DNA of 26,878 nucleotides from Erysipelotrichaceae bacterium. GTDB lineage: Bacteria; Bacillota_I; Bacilli_A; Erysipelotrichales; Erysipelotrichaceae. The position numbers and the translations under genes are program-made. Below the pieces are notes generated by a model that did no database searches, was not told the DNA's origin, and saw only the letters and a program-made list of their open reading frames with translations. Positions 5,500 through 13,357 of this stretch are shown piece after piece. The DNA lies in assembly GCA_003520745.1 (NCBI GenBank), contig DOUE01000005.1, forward strand, positions 33,340-60,217, read 5' to 3'. The first letter of the stretch is position 1. Every line of letters begins with the position of its first letter.

Positions 5500-6273
5500 T
5501 TATATGCGCTTATCGTCGACGATGATCCCCAATGAATTCAGAAACGAAATCGCGTCGTCGATGGACTTTTTGTCATGGAAATCCATCGGGCTATGGGCAT
5601 CGATGCCGATCCGGACGTCGTTTCCGACCTCCGCCGCGATTTCCCAAAAGCGGGGATAAGGATAGGTGAATTCGAAGAAACGACTGCGTACACCTCCGAG
5701 ATTGTATTCGACGGGGATGTGATGTTCCTTACACGCTTCCAGGATCATGCGGCAGGCGTTTTCGGCTTCCTGCGTCCAGTGCGTCAAACTCCGCACGAAG
5801 ATGTCGGGATGGGCGAAATAACCATAGACGCCGCTTTCAATCGCGGCGAGCGTATCCGCAACGTAATCACGAAGCAGATTCTTCTTGTCTTTATAGGACC
5901 CGAAGTAGCGTGTGTGATGTTCATACTCGTGGAAGTGGTTGCCCAAGATGATCAACTCGAGATCATACTTCCGTATCGTTTCCTTCAGCCAATCCATCCG
6001 ATCCGCATAGTATTCGCACTCCAATCCGATCTTGATCGAGATCCGATCTTTGTACTCTTCCTTGAGTTGTCGCAGACTGTTGACATAGTCGGGTAGAAGG
6101 GCGAGTTTCATCCGGATCATCCCGGGCTCGTACGGATGAAGCGGCCAGGGGGAATGGTCGGTGAACGCGATTTCGCTGAACCCGGCGGCGATGGCCGCTT
6201 CCACGTAGTCGCGGTCGCGTCCTTCCGCATGGTTGCATCGATGGGTATGGACATGGTAGTTGGTCGTAATCAT
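5500..6273 (-). CDS. PHP-domain phosphatase, histidinol-phosphatase (HisK) type
   Basis: This 257-residue protein carries the PHP metal-site motifs in order: HVHTH (H7, H9) with NH15, FTDHS (D39-H40), GLECE (E85/E87), GNHF (H113), AHPD (H155, D157) and GIDAHSP near the end. This matches the trinuclear-metal histidinol-phosphate phosphatase family, which removes phosphate in histidine synthesis; related PHP proteins act on other phosphate esters. No other his gene lies nearby, so the substrate is open. Its ATG overlaps the truA stop (ATGA), so it is translationally coupled and is the last gene of the ecf-truA operon. It converges on the plus-strand orphan with 13 bases between, and no clear terminator. 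Confidence 0.85.
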   Translation of the reverse strand: MITTNYHVHTHRCNHAEGRDRDYVEAAIAAGFSEIAFTDHSPWPLHPYEPGMIRMKLALLPDYVNSLRQLKEEYKDRISIKIGLECEYYADRMDWLKETIRKYDLELIILGNHFHEYEHHTRYFGSYKDKKNLLRDYVADTLAAIESGVYGYFAHPDIFVRSLTHWTQEAENACRMILEACKEHHIPVEYNLGGVRSRFFEFTYPYPRFWEIAAEVGNDVRIGIDAHSPMDFHDKKSIDDAISFLNSLGIIVDDKRI

Positions 6274-7013
6274 GGAATCTCCTTATAAGAGACACTCACC
6301 AGATACAGCCCGCACGGAGGTGCGACCACATTGGTGGCATGTTTGTCTTTCGCATCGAGGATACGTTGGATATCCATGGTGCTTTTTTTGTGTAATCCGA
6401 CGTCGATGAGATTCCCCACCAACATGCGGACCATATAGCGCATGAACCCGTCCCCTTCCAAACGGAAACGGACGATGTCGTTTTCTTGAGTGATTTCAAG
6501 CCGATGCAAGGTTCGGACTTGGTCCGGTGTCTCTTCGATGCTGTTGACGCAGAAGGAAGAGAAATCATGCGTACCGATGAGAAGGTTCGCACTCTCCCGC
6601 ATGGCGTCCACATCGAGTTCCTGGTTGAGCTGATATTCGAAGGGATATCTGAAGGGATCATGTTCCCCGGTGTTCACCAGGTAATCATATCGCTTCGACA
6701 AGGCGCTATAGCGGGCATGGAAGTCGCAAGGGACTTCATGGATCCGTACAACGGTGATGTCTTCCGGCAACTGCGCGTTGAGGGCTTTGCGCCATTGCGT
6801 TGTGTCAAGGTTCATGTCGGAGTCGAAATGAAACACTTGCCCGTAGGCATGGACCCCCGCGTCGGTCCGCCCCGACCCGAAGATCTGGACCGGTCGGTTG
6901 TGCATGCGGCTAAGGATGGTTTGGATGACCTGTTGGATGGAAAGAAAGGAGGGCTGGATCTGCCAGCCCGCGTACTTCGATCCGTTATAACTCACGACGA
7001 CCGCGAATCTCAT
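6270..7013 (-). CDS. truA: tRNA pseudouridine(38-40) synthase TruA
   Basis: This 247-residue enzyme isomerises uridines 38-40 in the tRNA anticodon stem-loop. The start MRFAVVVSYNGSKYAGWQIQP is typical, and the catalytic aspartate is D51 in GSGRTDAGVHAYGQV. The second-half motifs HDFSSFC and FRLEGDGFMRYMVRMLVGNLIDVG are intact. Length matches the family. The ATG overlaps the ecfT stop (ATGA), the usual Bacillota order ecfT-truA. In Bacillus rplM-rpsI follow directly; here a PHP gene and an opposite-strand gene intervene. Confidence 0.97.
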   Translation of the reverse strand: MRFAVVVSYNGSKYAGWQIQPSFLSIQQVIQTILSRMHNRPVQIFGSGRTDAGVHAYGQVFHFDSDMNLDTTQWRKALNAQLPEDITVVRIHEVPCDFHARYSALSKRYDYLVNTGEHDPFRYPFEYQLNQELDVDAMRESANLLIGTHDFSSFCVNSIEETPDQVRTLHRLEITQENDIVRFRLEGDGFMRYMVRMLVGNLIDVGLHKKSTMDIQRILDAKDKHATNVVAPPCGLYLVSVSYKEIP

Positions 7014-7810
7014 ACCACGAAGGCCAGGGTGATCAATCCACCCAAGAGAAGCAGGACGACGAACAGCATAATATAATCCTTAAGCGTACGTTTTAATTGT
7101 TTGTAGCGCGTGCGTGTCGCGGACGGGACGTAGCCCCTGGCTTCCATCGCATCGGCCAGATCCTCGGCGCGCTGGAAACTGGAAACGAAGAGCGGAACGA
7201 TCAACGACAGGATCGCCATGATCTTCTCTTTGAATTTCCCTTCCTTCAAGTCGACGCCGCGGGATGCCTGCGCTTTCATGATGCGTTGCGTTTCTTCGAT
7301 CAGCGTCGGGATGAATCGCAAAGCGATCGAAATCATCATCGCGATCTCATGGGCGGGAACGCCGAATCGCTTGAGCGGACCCAACAAGTCTTCGATCGCC
7401 AAGGTCAAGTCCAAGGGCTTGGTGGTGGCGGTCAGGGCGGTGGTGATCATGATCATCAACGCCAGACGGAAGGTGATGTATAAGGTTTGATAGATCGCGT
7501 CGCTATAGACCGTGAACCCGTAGAACGAGAACAGGACATAGCCGGTGCGCAATACAAGGACGTTGATCATCAAGAGGAAAACCAACATGAACGCCATCGG
7601 TTTCATGGCGCGGAAGATGAAATTGAGACGGAGTTTCGCGATCAAGAGAACGCTGACGATGAATACGCCGAGCACCCCGTAGCCGGGATAGCCCGCGGGG
7701 ACGAAAACCGCGATCAAAAGGAAGAACATCGCGATGATCTTCATGCGCGGATCGAGTTTATGGATCAGACTATCCAGCGGGATGTATCTTCCCAGAGCGA
7801 TGTTACTCAT
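7010..7810 (-). CDS. ecfT: ECF transporter transmembrane component EcfT
   Basis: This 266-residue membrane protein is the scaffold of an energy-coupling-factor transporter, which takes up vitamins or metal ions. It links the two ATPases to interchangeable S-components. It starts IALGRYIPLDSLIHKLDPRMKII, typical of EcfT, then has several helices. Two Ala-Arg-Gly coupling motifs that dock in the ATPase grooves are visible: QASRGVDL and DAMEARGY. A terminal hydrophobic helix follows. The ATG overlaps the ecfA2 stop (ATGA). No S-component gene lies in the window, so it is presumably a shared group II module using substrate-binding subunits encoded elsewhere. Confidence 0.96.
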   Translation of the reverse strand: MSNIALGRYIPLDSLIHKLDPRMKIIAMFFLLIAVFVPAGYPGYGVLGVFIVSVLLIAKLRLNFIFRAMKPMAFMLVFLLMINVLVLRTGYVLFSFYGFTVYSDAIYQTLYITFRLALMIMITTALTATTKPLDLTLAIEDLLGPLKRFGVPAHEIAMMISIALRFIPTLIEETQRIMKAQASRGVDLKEGKFKEKIMAILSLIVPLFVSSFQRAEDLADAMEARGYVPSATRTRYKQLKRTLKDYIMLFVVLLLLGGLITLAFVV

Positions 7811-8661
7811 GGTTTGATCCTCCCGGCGATGGCTTTCGCCAAAGTTTGAAGGTCGGAAATCCCTTCAGGCAGACTCATTCCGCCCTTCGCCAGCGATTCT
7901 TTGAAGCGCAGGACATTGGGGACCTTGATGTTCAGTTCATGCAAAAGTTTCCCGTCGTTGAAGAATTCCTTGACGGTTTGGTGGGTGACGCATTTGCCGT
8001 CTTGCATGACGACGACGTTGTCGCAATAATTCAACACATGCTCCATGTCGTGGGTGACGATCAACACGGTTTTTTCATATTGACGGTTCAATTGGGTGAA
8101 CAGTTGCATCATGGATTTGCTGCCTTGCGGGTCCAATCCCGCCGTCGGTTCATCCAGGACGAGGACTTTGGGGTCGATGGCTAGGATACCTGCGATCGCG
8201 ATCCGTCGCTTTTGTCCACCGGAAAGGTCGAGCGGCGATTTCTCGGCGATCGACGGGTCGATTCCGACCACGGTCAAGGTTTCCATCGCCCGTTTCTTCG
8301 CCTCTTCTTCCGATACGCCGAAATTCAACGGTCCGAACATCACGTCTTTCAAGACCGTCTCTTCAAACAATTGGTATTCGGGGAATTGGAAAACCAAGCC
8401 GACGTTCTTGCGCAACGACTTGAGTTGTTTGGGTTTGTCCGCATGGGTGATGATGCGGTCCAACACCAGGACTTGACCGTCGGAGGGTTGAAGCAGGGCG
8501 TTGAGATGCTGGACAAGGGTCGATTTCCCACTACCGGTCGGACCGATGATGGCGGTGATCTTCCCCATTTCGATCGCTAGATCGACTTCTTTGAGGGCGG
8601 CATAGGAAAACGGCGTCCCCGGTGCGTAGGTATAGCTTACTTTTTCAAATGCAATCGGCAC
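7807..8661 (-). CDS. ecfA2: ECF transporter ATPase EcfA2
   Basis: This 284-residue ABC ATPase has Walker A GPTGSGKST at residues 40-48, Q-loop FQFPEYQLFEETV, signature LSGGQKRR, Walker B VLVLDEPTAGLD and switch H in VTHD. The FPEYQLFEETV segment and the A1-A2-T order mark it as the second ATPase. It pairs with EcfA1 to power EcfT and S-components. The start is GTG at 8661, overlapping the end of ecfA1 by 25 bases, with GGTGG upstream inside ecfA1. This overlap suggests coupled synthesis of the two subunits in equal amounts. Confidence 0.96.
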   Translation of the reverse strand: MPIAFEKVSYTYAPGTPFSYAALKEVDLAIEMGKITAIIGPTGSGKSTLVQHLNALLQPSDGQVLVLDRIITHADKPKQLKSLRKNVGLVFQFPEYQLFEETVLKDVMFGPLNFGVSEEEAKKRAMETLTVVGIDPSIAEKSPLDLSGGQKRRIAIAGILAIDPKVLVLDEPTAGLDPQGSKSMMQLFTQLNRQYEKTVLIVTHDMEHVLNYCDNVVVMQDGKCVTHQTVKEFFNDGKLLHELNIKVPNVLRFKESLAKGGMSLPEGISDLQTLAKAIAGRIKP

Positions 8662-9464
8662 AGTTGGTCCACCATCCCTTCTTCGTCCATCGGATTGTCC
8701 AGGACAATCCCGAGTTTCTTGAGTTCCAAGGCGAGTTTGACGCTAAACGGAGCGTCGAGACGGAGTTTCACCAGATCCGCATAGCGGTGCAGGATGACAT
8801 CCGGATCCCCGTCCATGACGATCTGCCCTTCGTTCATGACCAAGACATGGTCGCTCTTGCGCACTTCTTCGATGTCATGGGTGATCGATAGGATCGTCAT
8901 GTTTCGGCTATGGTGGAGTTGGTCCACCAATTCGTTCACATCGCCCTTCCCTTCCGGGTCAAGCATGCTTGTGGCTTCGTCCAGGATGAGGATTTCCGGG
9001 CTCATCGCCAAGACGCCGGCGATCGCGACACGTTGTTTTTGACCGCCCGATAGCCGGGTCGGTTCATGATTAAGATAGGAAGTCATGTTGACTTCCTGGG
9101 CGAAACGTTCGATGATGCCGTCCATTTCCTTGGGATCGACATTGTGGTTCTCCAAGCCGAACGCGATATCGTCGCGGACGGTCGCACCGATGAATTGGTT
9201 ATCCGGATTTTGAAAGACGATGCCGACCTTGCTGCGGATCGCGGCGAGATTCTCCAAGGTCAGCGGTGCGCCGTCGATGAGGATCTCCCCTTCTTCCTTT
9301 TCCAATAGTCCGATCAATAATTTGGCGATGGTTGATTTCCCGCTTCCGTTATGACCGATGATCGTTGTATAGCTTCCGCGTTCCACAGAAAAACTGACGT
9401 CTCTGACGACGTCCGTTTCCTGGTCGTACGAAAATTTGAGATGTTTGACCTCAATCGGTTTCAC
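8637..9464 (-). CDS. ecfA1: ECF transporter ATPase EcfA1
   Basis: This 275-residue ABC ATPase has Walker A GHNGSGKST at residues 37-45, Q-loop FQNPDNQFIGATV (typical of EcfA1), signature LSGGQKQR, Walker B ILILDEATSMLD (alanine for the usual proline) and H-switch ITHD. It is the partner of EcfA2. The start codon is GTG at 9464 with AGGAGG six bases upstream. It follows the unknown membrane-anchored gene by 22 bases and probably shares its promoter. Confidence 0.96.
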   Translation of the reverse strand: MKPIEVKHLKFSYDQETDVVRDVSFSVERGSYTTIIGHNGSGKSTIAKLLIGLLEKEEGEILIDGAPLTLENLAAIRSKVGIVFQNPDNQFIGATVRDDIAFGLENHNVDPKEMDGIIERFAQEVNMTSYLNHEPTRLSGGQKQRVAIAGVLAMSPEILILDEATSMLDPEGKGDVNELVDQLHHSRNMTILSITHDIEEVRKSDHVLVMNEGQIVMDGDPDVILHRYADLVKLRLDAPFSVKLALELKKLGIVLDNPMDEEGMVDQLCRLHLKK

Positions 9465-9486
9465 ACTGTACCTCCTCGATGCGCTG

Positions 9487-9963
9487 CTATTCGATATCCG
9501 TTACCGAACGGGTGAACCCTTTATAGGAACCTTTGTTCGTATAAGCCAATTGTGCGATGTCCAGAATGCTTTGATAGATGGAATCCGCATCGGCGCTGAT
9601 GCGTAAACGAACCGAAACGGTGTTGTCCGCACCGGCTTCATCCAGATGGTATTTCTTCTGTTTCGCTTCTTTTACGAAGGCGAACATTTCGTTTGCGCTT
9701 TGAAAACGTACTTGATGGACAAGATCGACCGTGTCGTTCTCGCCATACCCGTCCGCCATCAACCGTGCCTGGATGCGATAGCTCTGTTTCGCGTTTTCAT
9801 CGACTTCCTCCGGTGTTTCCACATCGGTTTCATCGCTGAAGTGCGCCCATTCATCCGGATTCAACGCCGTCTTCGGATTTTTCTCTTCTTTGTATTTGCG
9901 GTAAGCGGCATAGCCTGCGGCCGCCAGACCTAAAAATGCTAAAACAGGGATGACTTTTTTCAT
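9487..9963 (-). CDS. Membrane-anchored protein of unknown function
   Basis: I do not recognise this 158-residue protein. Residues 1-21 (MKKVIPVLAFLGLAAAGYAAY) form a single hydrophobic anchor, followed by RKYKEEK, an acidic stretch (DETDVETPEEVDENA) and a mixed domain. There is no lipobox cysteine and no clear cleavage site, so it probably stays tethered to the membrane. AGGAGG lies seven bases before the ATG. It sits between the rplQ terminator and ecfA1, where most Bacillota have nothing, and begins the ecf-truA-PHP operon. A link with the ECF transporter is guilt by association only. Confidence 0.8.
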   Translation of the reverse strand: MKKVIPVLAFLGLAAAGYAAYRKYKEEKNPKTALNPDEWAHFSDETDVETPEEVDENAKQSYRIQARLMADGYGENDTVDLVHQVRFQSANEMFAFVKEAKQKKYHLDEAGADNTVSVRLRISADADSIYQSILDIAQLAYTNKGSYKGFTRSVTDIE

Positions 9964-9983
9964 GGAGAGGCCTCCTTTACGTT

Positions 9984-9992
9984 ATTGTATCA
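9984..9992 (-). promoter_or_regulatory. Candidate extended -10 promoter of the ecf-truA operon
   Basis: TACAAT (9984-9989) is preceded by TGA, an extended -10, with no good -35. It lies between the strong rplQ terminator and the first gene, where a promoter is required. The leader would be roughly 14 bases. Confidence 0.45.
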
Positions 9993-10037
9993 TAAGTCGA
10001 CAGACATTACGCTTTGGATGTGCTTCATCTCATCGAG

Positions 10038-10065
10038 AAAAAGGAGCGATTGCTCGCTCCTTTTT
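10038..10065 (-). terminator. Terminator closing the S10-spc-alpha block
   Basis: A perfect 12-bp stem (AAAAAGGAGCGA / TCGCTCCTTTTT) with a four-base loop. It overlaps the last bases of the rplQ stop codon and gives five T on the minus strand. It is symmetrical enough to work in both directions. Confidence 0.93.
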
Positions 10066-10426
10066 AGACCAATTCGATGGTGGCCATTTCGGCCGCGTCA
10101 CCGCGGCGCGTGGTGGTTTTCATGACGCGGGTATAGCCGCCGTTGCGGTCGGCATACCTGGGCGCGATTTCGTCGAACAGTTTCTGAAGCGAGGTTTGCC
10201 CGGTTTCTTTGTTGACGACGACATTCTTAAGATACGAGGCGACTTGACGGCGAGCGTGCAAATCCCCGACTTTGGCTTTCGTGATGAGTTCATCGACGAC
10301 GGAACGAAGGTCCATCGCTTTCATCTCGGTTGTTTCTACTTTACCGTAAACGATCAGGCTGGTCGCCAAGTTTCTCAACATGGCTTTGCGGTGATCGGCT
10401 TTACGTCCAAATTTACGATTCCACAT
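10064..10426 (-). CDS. rplQ: 50S ribosomal protein L17
   Basis: This 120-residue protein is L17, near the peptide exit tunnel. It starts MWNRKFGRKADHRKAMLRNLATSLI, a form of the L17 N-terminus, and ends with RNGGYTRVMKTTTRRGDAAEMATIELV, the conserved GGYTR and GDAA..A.IELV blocks. Length is typical. AGGAGG lies upstream, 20 bases after rpoA. It is the last gene of the alpha operon. Confidence 0.97.
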   Translation of the reverse strand: MWNRKFGRKADHRKAMLRNLATSLIVYGKVETTEMKAMDLRSVVDELITKAKVGDLHARRQVASYLKNVVVNKETGQTSLQKLFDEIAPRYADRNGGYTRVMKTTTRRGDAAEMATIELV

Positions 10427-10446
10427 GGTTCTTCTCCTCCTTAGGT

Positions 10447-11406
10447 TTATTCGTAGGATTTGAAGCCAAGACCCAGCTCGAACAGTTTGTCTTTGACTTC
10501 TTTCAAGGATTTTTTACCCAGGTTACGGACACGCATCATTTCGTCTTCCGAACGTTGGGTCAACTCTTCGACCGTCTGGATGCCGGCACGTTTCAAACAG
10601 TTGTAGGAACGTACGGACAGGTCCAAGTCTTCGATCATCATGACCAGACCCTTGTTGACGATTTCTCCGTTGGCGTCTTTCATGACCGAATCGAGGTCAT
10701 TGACGTTGTCGGAGATTTCCGTAAACAATTCGAGGTGGTCGATGAGGATCTTGGCACCCAACGCCAACGAAGTTTGCGGGGTGATGGAGCCATCGGTCCA
10801 GATTTCAAAGATGACTTTGTCGTATTTCAAGTCTTGTCCGACACGGGTCGGTTCGACATTGTATGAAATACGTTCTACGGGTGTGTAGATGGAGTCCGTA
10901 TAGATGGTGCCGATGCCTTGCGAAGATCCTTGATACAAGGATTTATTCGCATCGGCACTGACATAACCGCGTCCATTACGGGCTTTCATTTCCATTTCAA
11001 GGACACCGCCCTGTTCAAGCGTCGCGATGACCAAGTCTTTATTTAGGATTTCCACATTCGTCGGGCATTCGATGTCCGCGGCGGTGACGACCTTGGGACC
11101 CTTGGCGGAAATCCGCAGGGTATAGGCATCATCGTCGGAAATCGTCATGATCAGGTCCTTGATATTCAGGACGATGGTCGTGACATCTTCTTCTACGCCG
11201 GGAATGGAAGTGAATTCATGATAAACGCCGTCGATCTTGATCGAATATACGGCAGCACCCGGTAGAGAGGAGAGTAAAACCCTTCTTAAAGCGTTACCAA
11301 TCGTCGTCCCGAATCCACGTTCGAGCGGTTCGATGACGAACTTCCCGTAATGGTCGGATTCGATGTATTCTTTGACTTCGAAATTGGCGCGTTCGAATTT
11401 TTGCAT
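10447..11406 (-). CDS. rpoA: RNA polymerase alpha subunit
   Basis: This 319-residue protein has both alpha domains. The N-terminal assembly domain (about 1-230) contains FVIEPLERGFGTTIGNALRRVLLSSLPG, the dimerisation signature. The C-terminal DNA- and activator-binding domain (about 250-315) contains LDLSVRSYNCLKRAGIQTVEEL and RNLGKKSLKEVKDKL. It nucleates polymerase assembly and its CTD contacts UP elements. It follows rpsK and precedes rplQ as usual, with GAGG upstream of the ATG. Confidence 0.98.
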   Translation of the reverse strand: MQKFERANFEVKEYIESDHYGKFVIEPLERGFGTTIGNALRRVLLSSLPGAAVYSIKIDGVYHEFTSIPGVEEDVTTIVLNIKDLIMTISDDDAYTLRISAKGPKVVTAADIECPTNVEILNKDLVIATLEQGGVLEMEMKARNGRGYVSADANKSLYQGSSQGIGTIYTDSIYTPVERISYNVEPTRVGQDLKYDKVIFEIWTDGSITPQTSLALGAKILIDHLELFTEISDNVNDLDSVMKDANGEIVNKGLVMMIEDLDLSVRSYNCLKRAGIQTVEELTQRSEDEMMRVRNLGKKSLKEVKDKLFELGLGFKSYE

Positions 11407-11430
11407 TAAATAGCCCTCCTCACCGTTAGT

Positions 11431-11832
11431 TTAACCACGGGGCCGTTTCGGCGGACGGCATCCGTTGTGCGGAATCGGCGTCACGTCGTTGATGACGTTG
11501 ATTTCAAGACCGGCGGTCTGCAAAGAGCGTACCGCGGCTTCGCGTCCGGGACCCGGACCTTTGACGTTGACTTCGACTGTTTTCATACCGTGGTCGACAG
11601 CGGCTTTCGCGGCTGCTTCGGCGGCGAGCTGCGCCGCGAACGGCGTAGACTTTCTGGAACCTTTGTATCCGAGGGCACCGGCGGAAGACCAGGAAATGAC
11701 GTTTCCTTTTTCATCCGTGATGGTGACGATCGTGTTGTTGAAGGTGGAGTGGATATGCGCGATACCGCGGGCAACGTTCTTACGAACGCGACGTTTGCGG
11801 CTTGCTGCTTTCGTAGCTGCTACTTTTGCCAT
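11431..11832 (-). CDS. rpsK: 30S ribosomal protein S11
   Basis: This 133-residue protein is S11, on the 30S platform near the E site. HIHSTFNNTIVTITD, GYKGSRKSTPFAAQLAAE and VKGPGPGREAAVRSL are conserved blocks, and the C-terminus NDVTPIPHNGCRPPKRPRG is diagnostic. The alanine-rich basic start is normal. AGGAGG precedes the ATG. It lies 17 bases after rpsM and 24 before rpoA. Confidence 0.98.
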   Translation of the reverse strand: MAKVAATKAASRKRRVRKNVARGIAHIHSTFNNTIVTITDEKGNVISWSSAGALGYKGSRKSTPFAAQLAAEAAAKAAVDHGMKTVEVNVKGPGPGREAAVRSLQTAGLEINVINDVTPIPHNGCRPPKRPRG

Positions 11833-11849
11833 GTTTCGTTCCTCCTACC

Positions 11850-12215
11850 CTATTTCTTCTTGTTCGCGACAGTGCGGCGCGGACCTTTTCTGGTACGCGC
11901 GTTCGTTTTCGAACGTTGACCGCGAACCGGTAATCCTTTACGATGACGGCTTCCACGGTAGCTCCCGATTTCCATCAATCGCTTGATGTTCAGGTTGACT
12001 TCACGACGAAGATCGCCTTCGACTTTGATTTTGTCGACTTCTTTACGGATGGCGTTGACTTGGTCTTCGGATAGATCCTTGACACGGAGGTCTTCGCTGA
12101 TTCCGCAGGTTGCTAAGATTTGTTCGGAAATGGTGCGACCAATTCCGTATACGTAGGTTAGGGACACCACTACGCGCTTGTCGCGCGGGATGTCAACTCC
12201 AGCAATACGAGCCAT
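11850..12215 (-). CDS. rpsM: 30S ribosomal protein S13
   Basis: This 121-residue protein is S13, which bridges the 30S head to the 50S subunit and contacts P-site tRNA. MARIAGVDIPRDKRVVVSLTYVYGIGRT, then the helix-two-turn-helix region and the C-terminal GLPVRGQRSKTNARTRKGPRRTVANKKK, are the expected landmarks. Length is typical. AGGAGG lies upstream, just after rpmJ. Confidence 0.98.
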   Translation of the reverse strand: MARIAGVDIPRDKRVVVSLTYVYGIGRTISEQILATCGISEDLRVKDLSEDQVNAIRKEVDKIKVEGDLRREVNLNIKRLMEIGSYRGSRHRKGLPVRGQRSKTNARTRKGPRRTVANKKK

Positions 12216-12235
12216 TTTTCTGTGTTACCTCCTTA

Positions 12236-12349
12236 TTACCCTTGACGTTGTTTGTGTTTCGGGTTTTCACAAATTACCATTACGCGGCCTTTGCGTTTAA
12301 TGATGCGGCACTTATCGCATATGGGTTTGACAGACGGTCTTACTTTCAT
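12236..12349 (-). CDS. rpmJ: 50S ribosomal protein L36, zinc-binding form
   Basis: ATG at 12349 opens 37 codons to TAA. The product begins MKVRPSVKPICDKC and continues through a basic middle to ICENPKHKQRQG. C11, C14, C27 and H32 form the zinc ribbon of the ordinary C+ form of L36, a small 23S rRNA-binding protein. The gene is in its normal place between infA and rpsM, with AGGAGGAAACGC upstream. Confidence 0.96.
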   Translation of the reverse strand: MKVRPSVKPICDKCRIIKRKGRVMVICENPKHKQRQG

Positions 12350-12369
12350 GCGTTTCCTCCTGATGACAT

Positions 12370-12588
12370 TTATTTATGTCTGAATGTTATGCGCCCACGT
12401 GTTAGATCGTAGGGTGAAATCTCAACGGTGACACGGTCACCCGGTAAAATGCGAATGTAATGCATGCGGATTTTACCGGAAACGTGGGCCAGGATCATGT
12501 GTCCGTTGGCTAGCTTCACCTTGAACATGGCATTGGGAAGCGTGTCTTCCACGATGCCGTCGATTTCGATGACGTCTTGTTTACCCAT
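12370..12588 (-). CDS. infA: Translation initiation factor IF-1
   Basis: This 72-residue protein is IF-1, an S1/OB-fold factor that occupies the 30S A site during initiation. It begins MGKQDVIEIDGIVEDTLPNAMFKVKL and ends ISPYDLTRGRITFRHK, both family-typical, and the length is exact. Its start overlaps the end of map by eight bases, with GGAGG inside map. The small overlap suggests coupled translation. Its position between map and rpmJ is the standard one. Confidence 0.97.
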   Translation of the reverse strand: MGKQDVIEIDGIVEDTLPNAMFKVKLANGHMILAHVSGKIRMHYIRILPGDRVTVEISPYDLTRGRITFRHK

Positions 12589-13357
12589 TCTGTGAGTGAT
12601 CCTCCTTGTTTCTTAAAACGGTTAGGATTTCATACCCGTCGTCGGTTACGACGACCGTATGTTCATAGTGTGCCGCGAGTGAACCGTCCCGTGTGACCAC
12701 GGTCCAGTCGTCGCTAAGCACTCTGGTGAAAGGTTTCCCCATATGCACCATCGGTTCGATCGCCAGGCACATCCCCTTTTTCAAGAGGGCGCCGCGACCC
12801 GGTTCCCCATAGTTGGGGATGGACGGATCTTCGTGCAGTTGCGCGCCGATGCCGTGACCGGTATATTCGAAGGGCACGGTGTAACCGAAACCGTAGACGT
12901 ATTCGCCGATGGCGTTGGACACGTCCGAGATCCGATTGCCGGGTTTGACTTTCTTCAGGCCTTCAAAGAGACTTTGCTTCGTGACTTCCATCAGATGCAG
13001 CGCTTCGGGCGATACGTTTCCGATGGCGTAGGTCCAGGCGCTGTCGCCGTGATAACCTTTAAAACAAGCGCCGATATCGACTGAGATGATGTCTCCGTCC
13101 TTCAGTACGGTGGAATCGGGGATTCCATGGACGAGTGTGGAATTGATCGATGTGCATGCGGCGGCCGGAAAGCCGTTGTACCCCTTGAACGAGGGTGTCG
13201 CCCCGTTCTCCCGGATCACTCGTTCGACGATCGTGTCGATGTCGCGCGTGGTGATTCCGGGTTTGAGGGAGGATATCAGGGCATCGTGCGCTTTCGCGAC
13301 GATTTCCCCGGCAATGCGCATCAGTTCGATCTCACGCTGCGATTTCGTGCTGATCAT
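12581..13357 (-). CDS. map: Methionine aminopeptidase, type I
   Basis: This 258-residue enzyme removes the initiator methionine from nascent proteins. The metal ligands are all visible: D94 and D105 (SVDIGACFKGYHGDSAW), H168 (TGHGIG), E201 (AIEPMV) and E232 (HYEHTVVV). The substrate histidine H77 is in LVHGIP. The ATG at 13357 is chosen because it overlaps the adk stop (ATGA); an in-frame ATG 12 codons earlier lies inside adk. The product has no N-terminal SEC-C zinc extension, so it is the minimal form. Confidence 0.96.
   Translation of the reverse strand: MISTKSQREIELMRIAGEIVAKAHDALISSLKPGITTRDIDTIVERVIRENGATPSFKGYNGFPAAACTSINSTLVHGIPDSTVLKDGDIISVDIGACFKGYHGDSAWTYAIGNVSPEALHLMEVTKQSLFEGLKKVKPGNRISDVSNAIGEYVYGFGYTVPFEYTGHGIGAQLHEDPSIPNYGEPGRGALLKKGMCLAIEPMVHMGKPFTRVLSDDWTVVTRDGSLAAHYEHTVVVTDDGYEILTVLRNKEDHSQNG

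Noticed and set aside
5575..6096. Long plus-strand open frame (173 codons) opposite the PHP gene
   Set aside because: No ribosome binding site; the minus-strand protein has complete PHP motifs, so this is an antisense shadow.
6486..7076. Long plus-strand open frame (196 codons) opposite truA
   Set aside because: Mirror of a fully conserved truA; no promoter or start signal, and no recognisable product.
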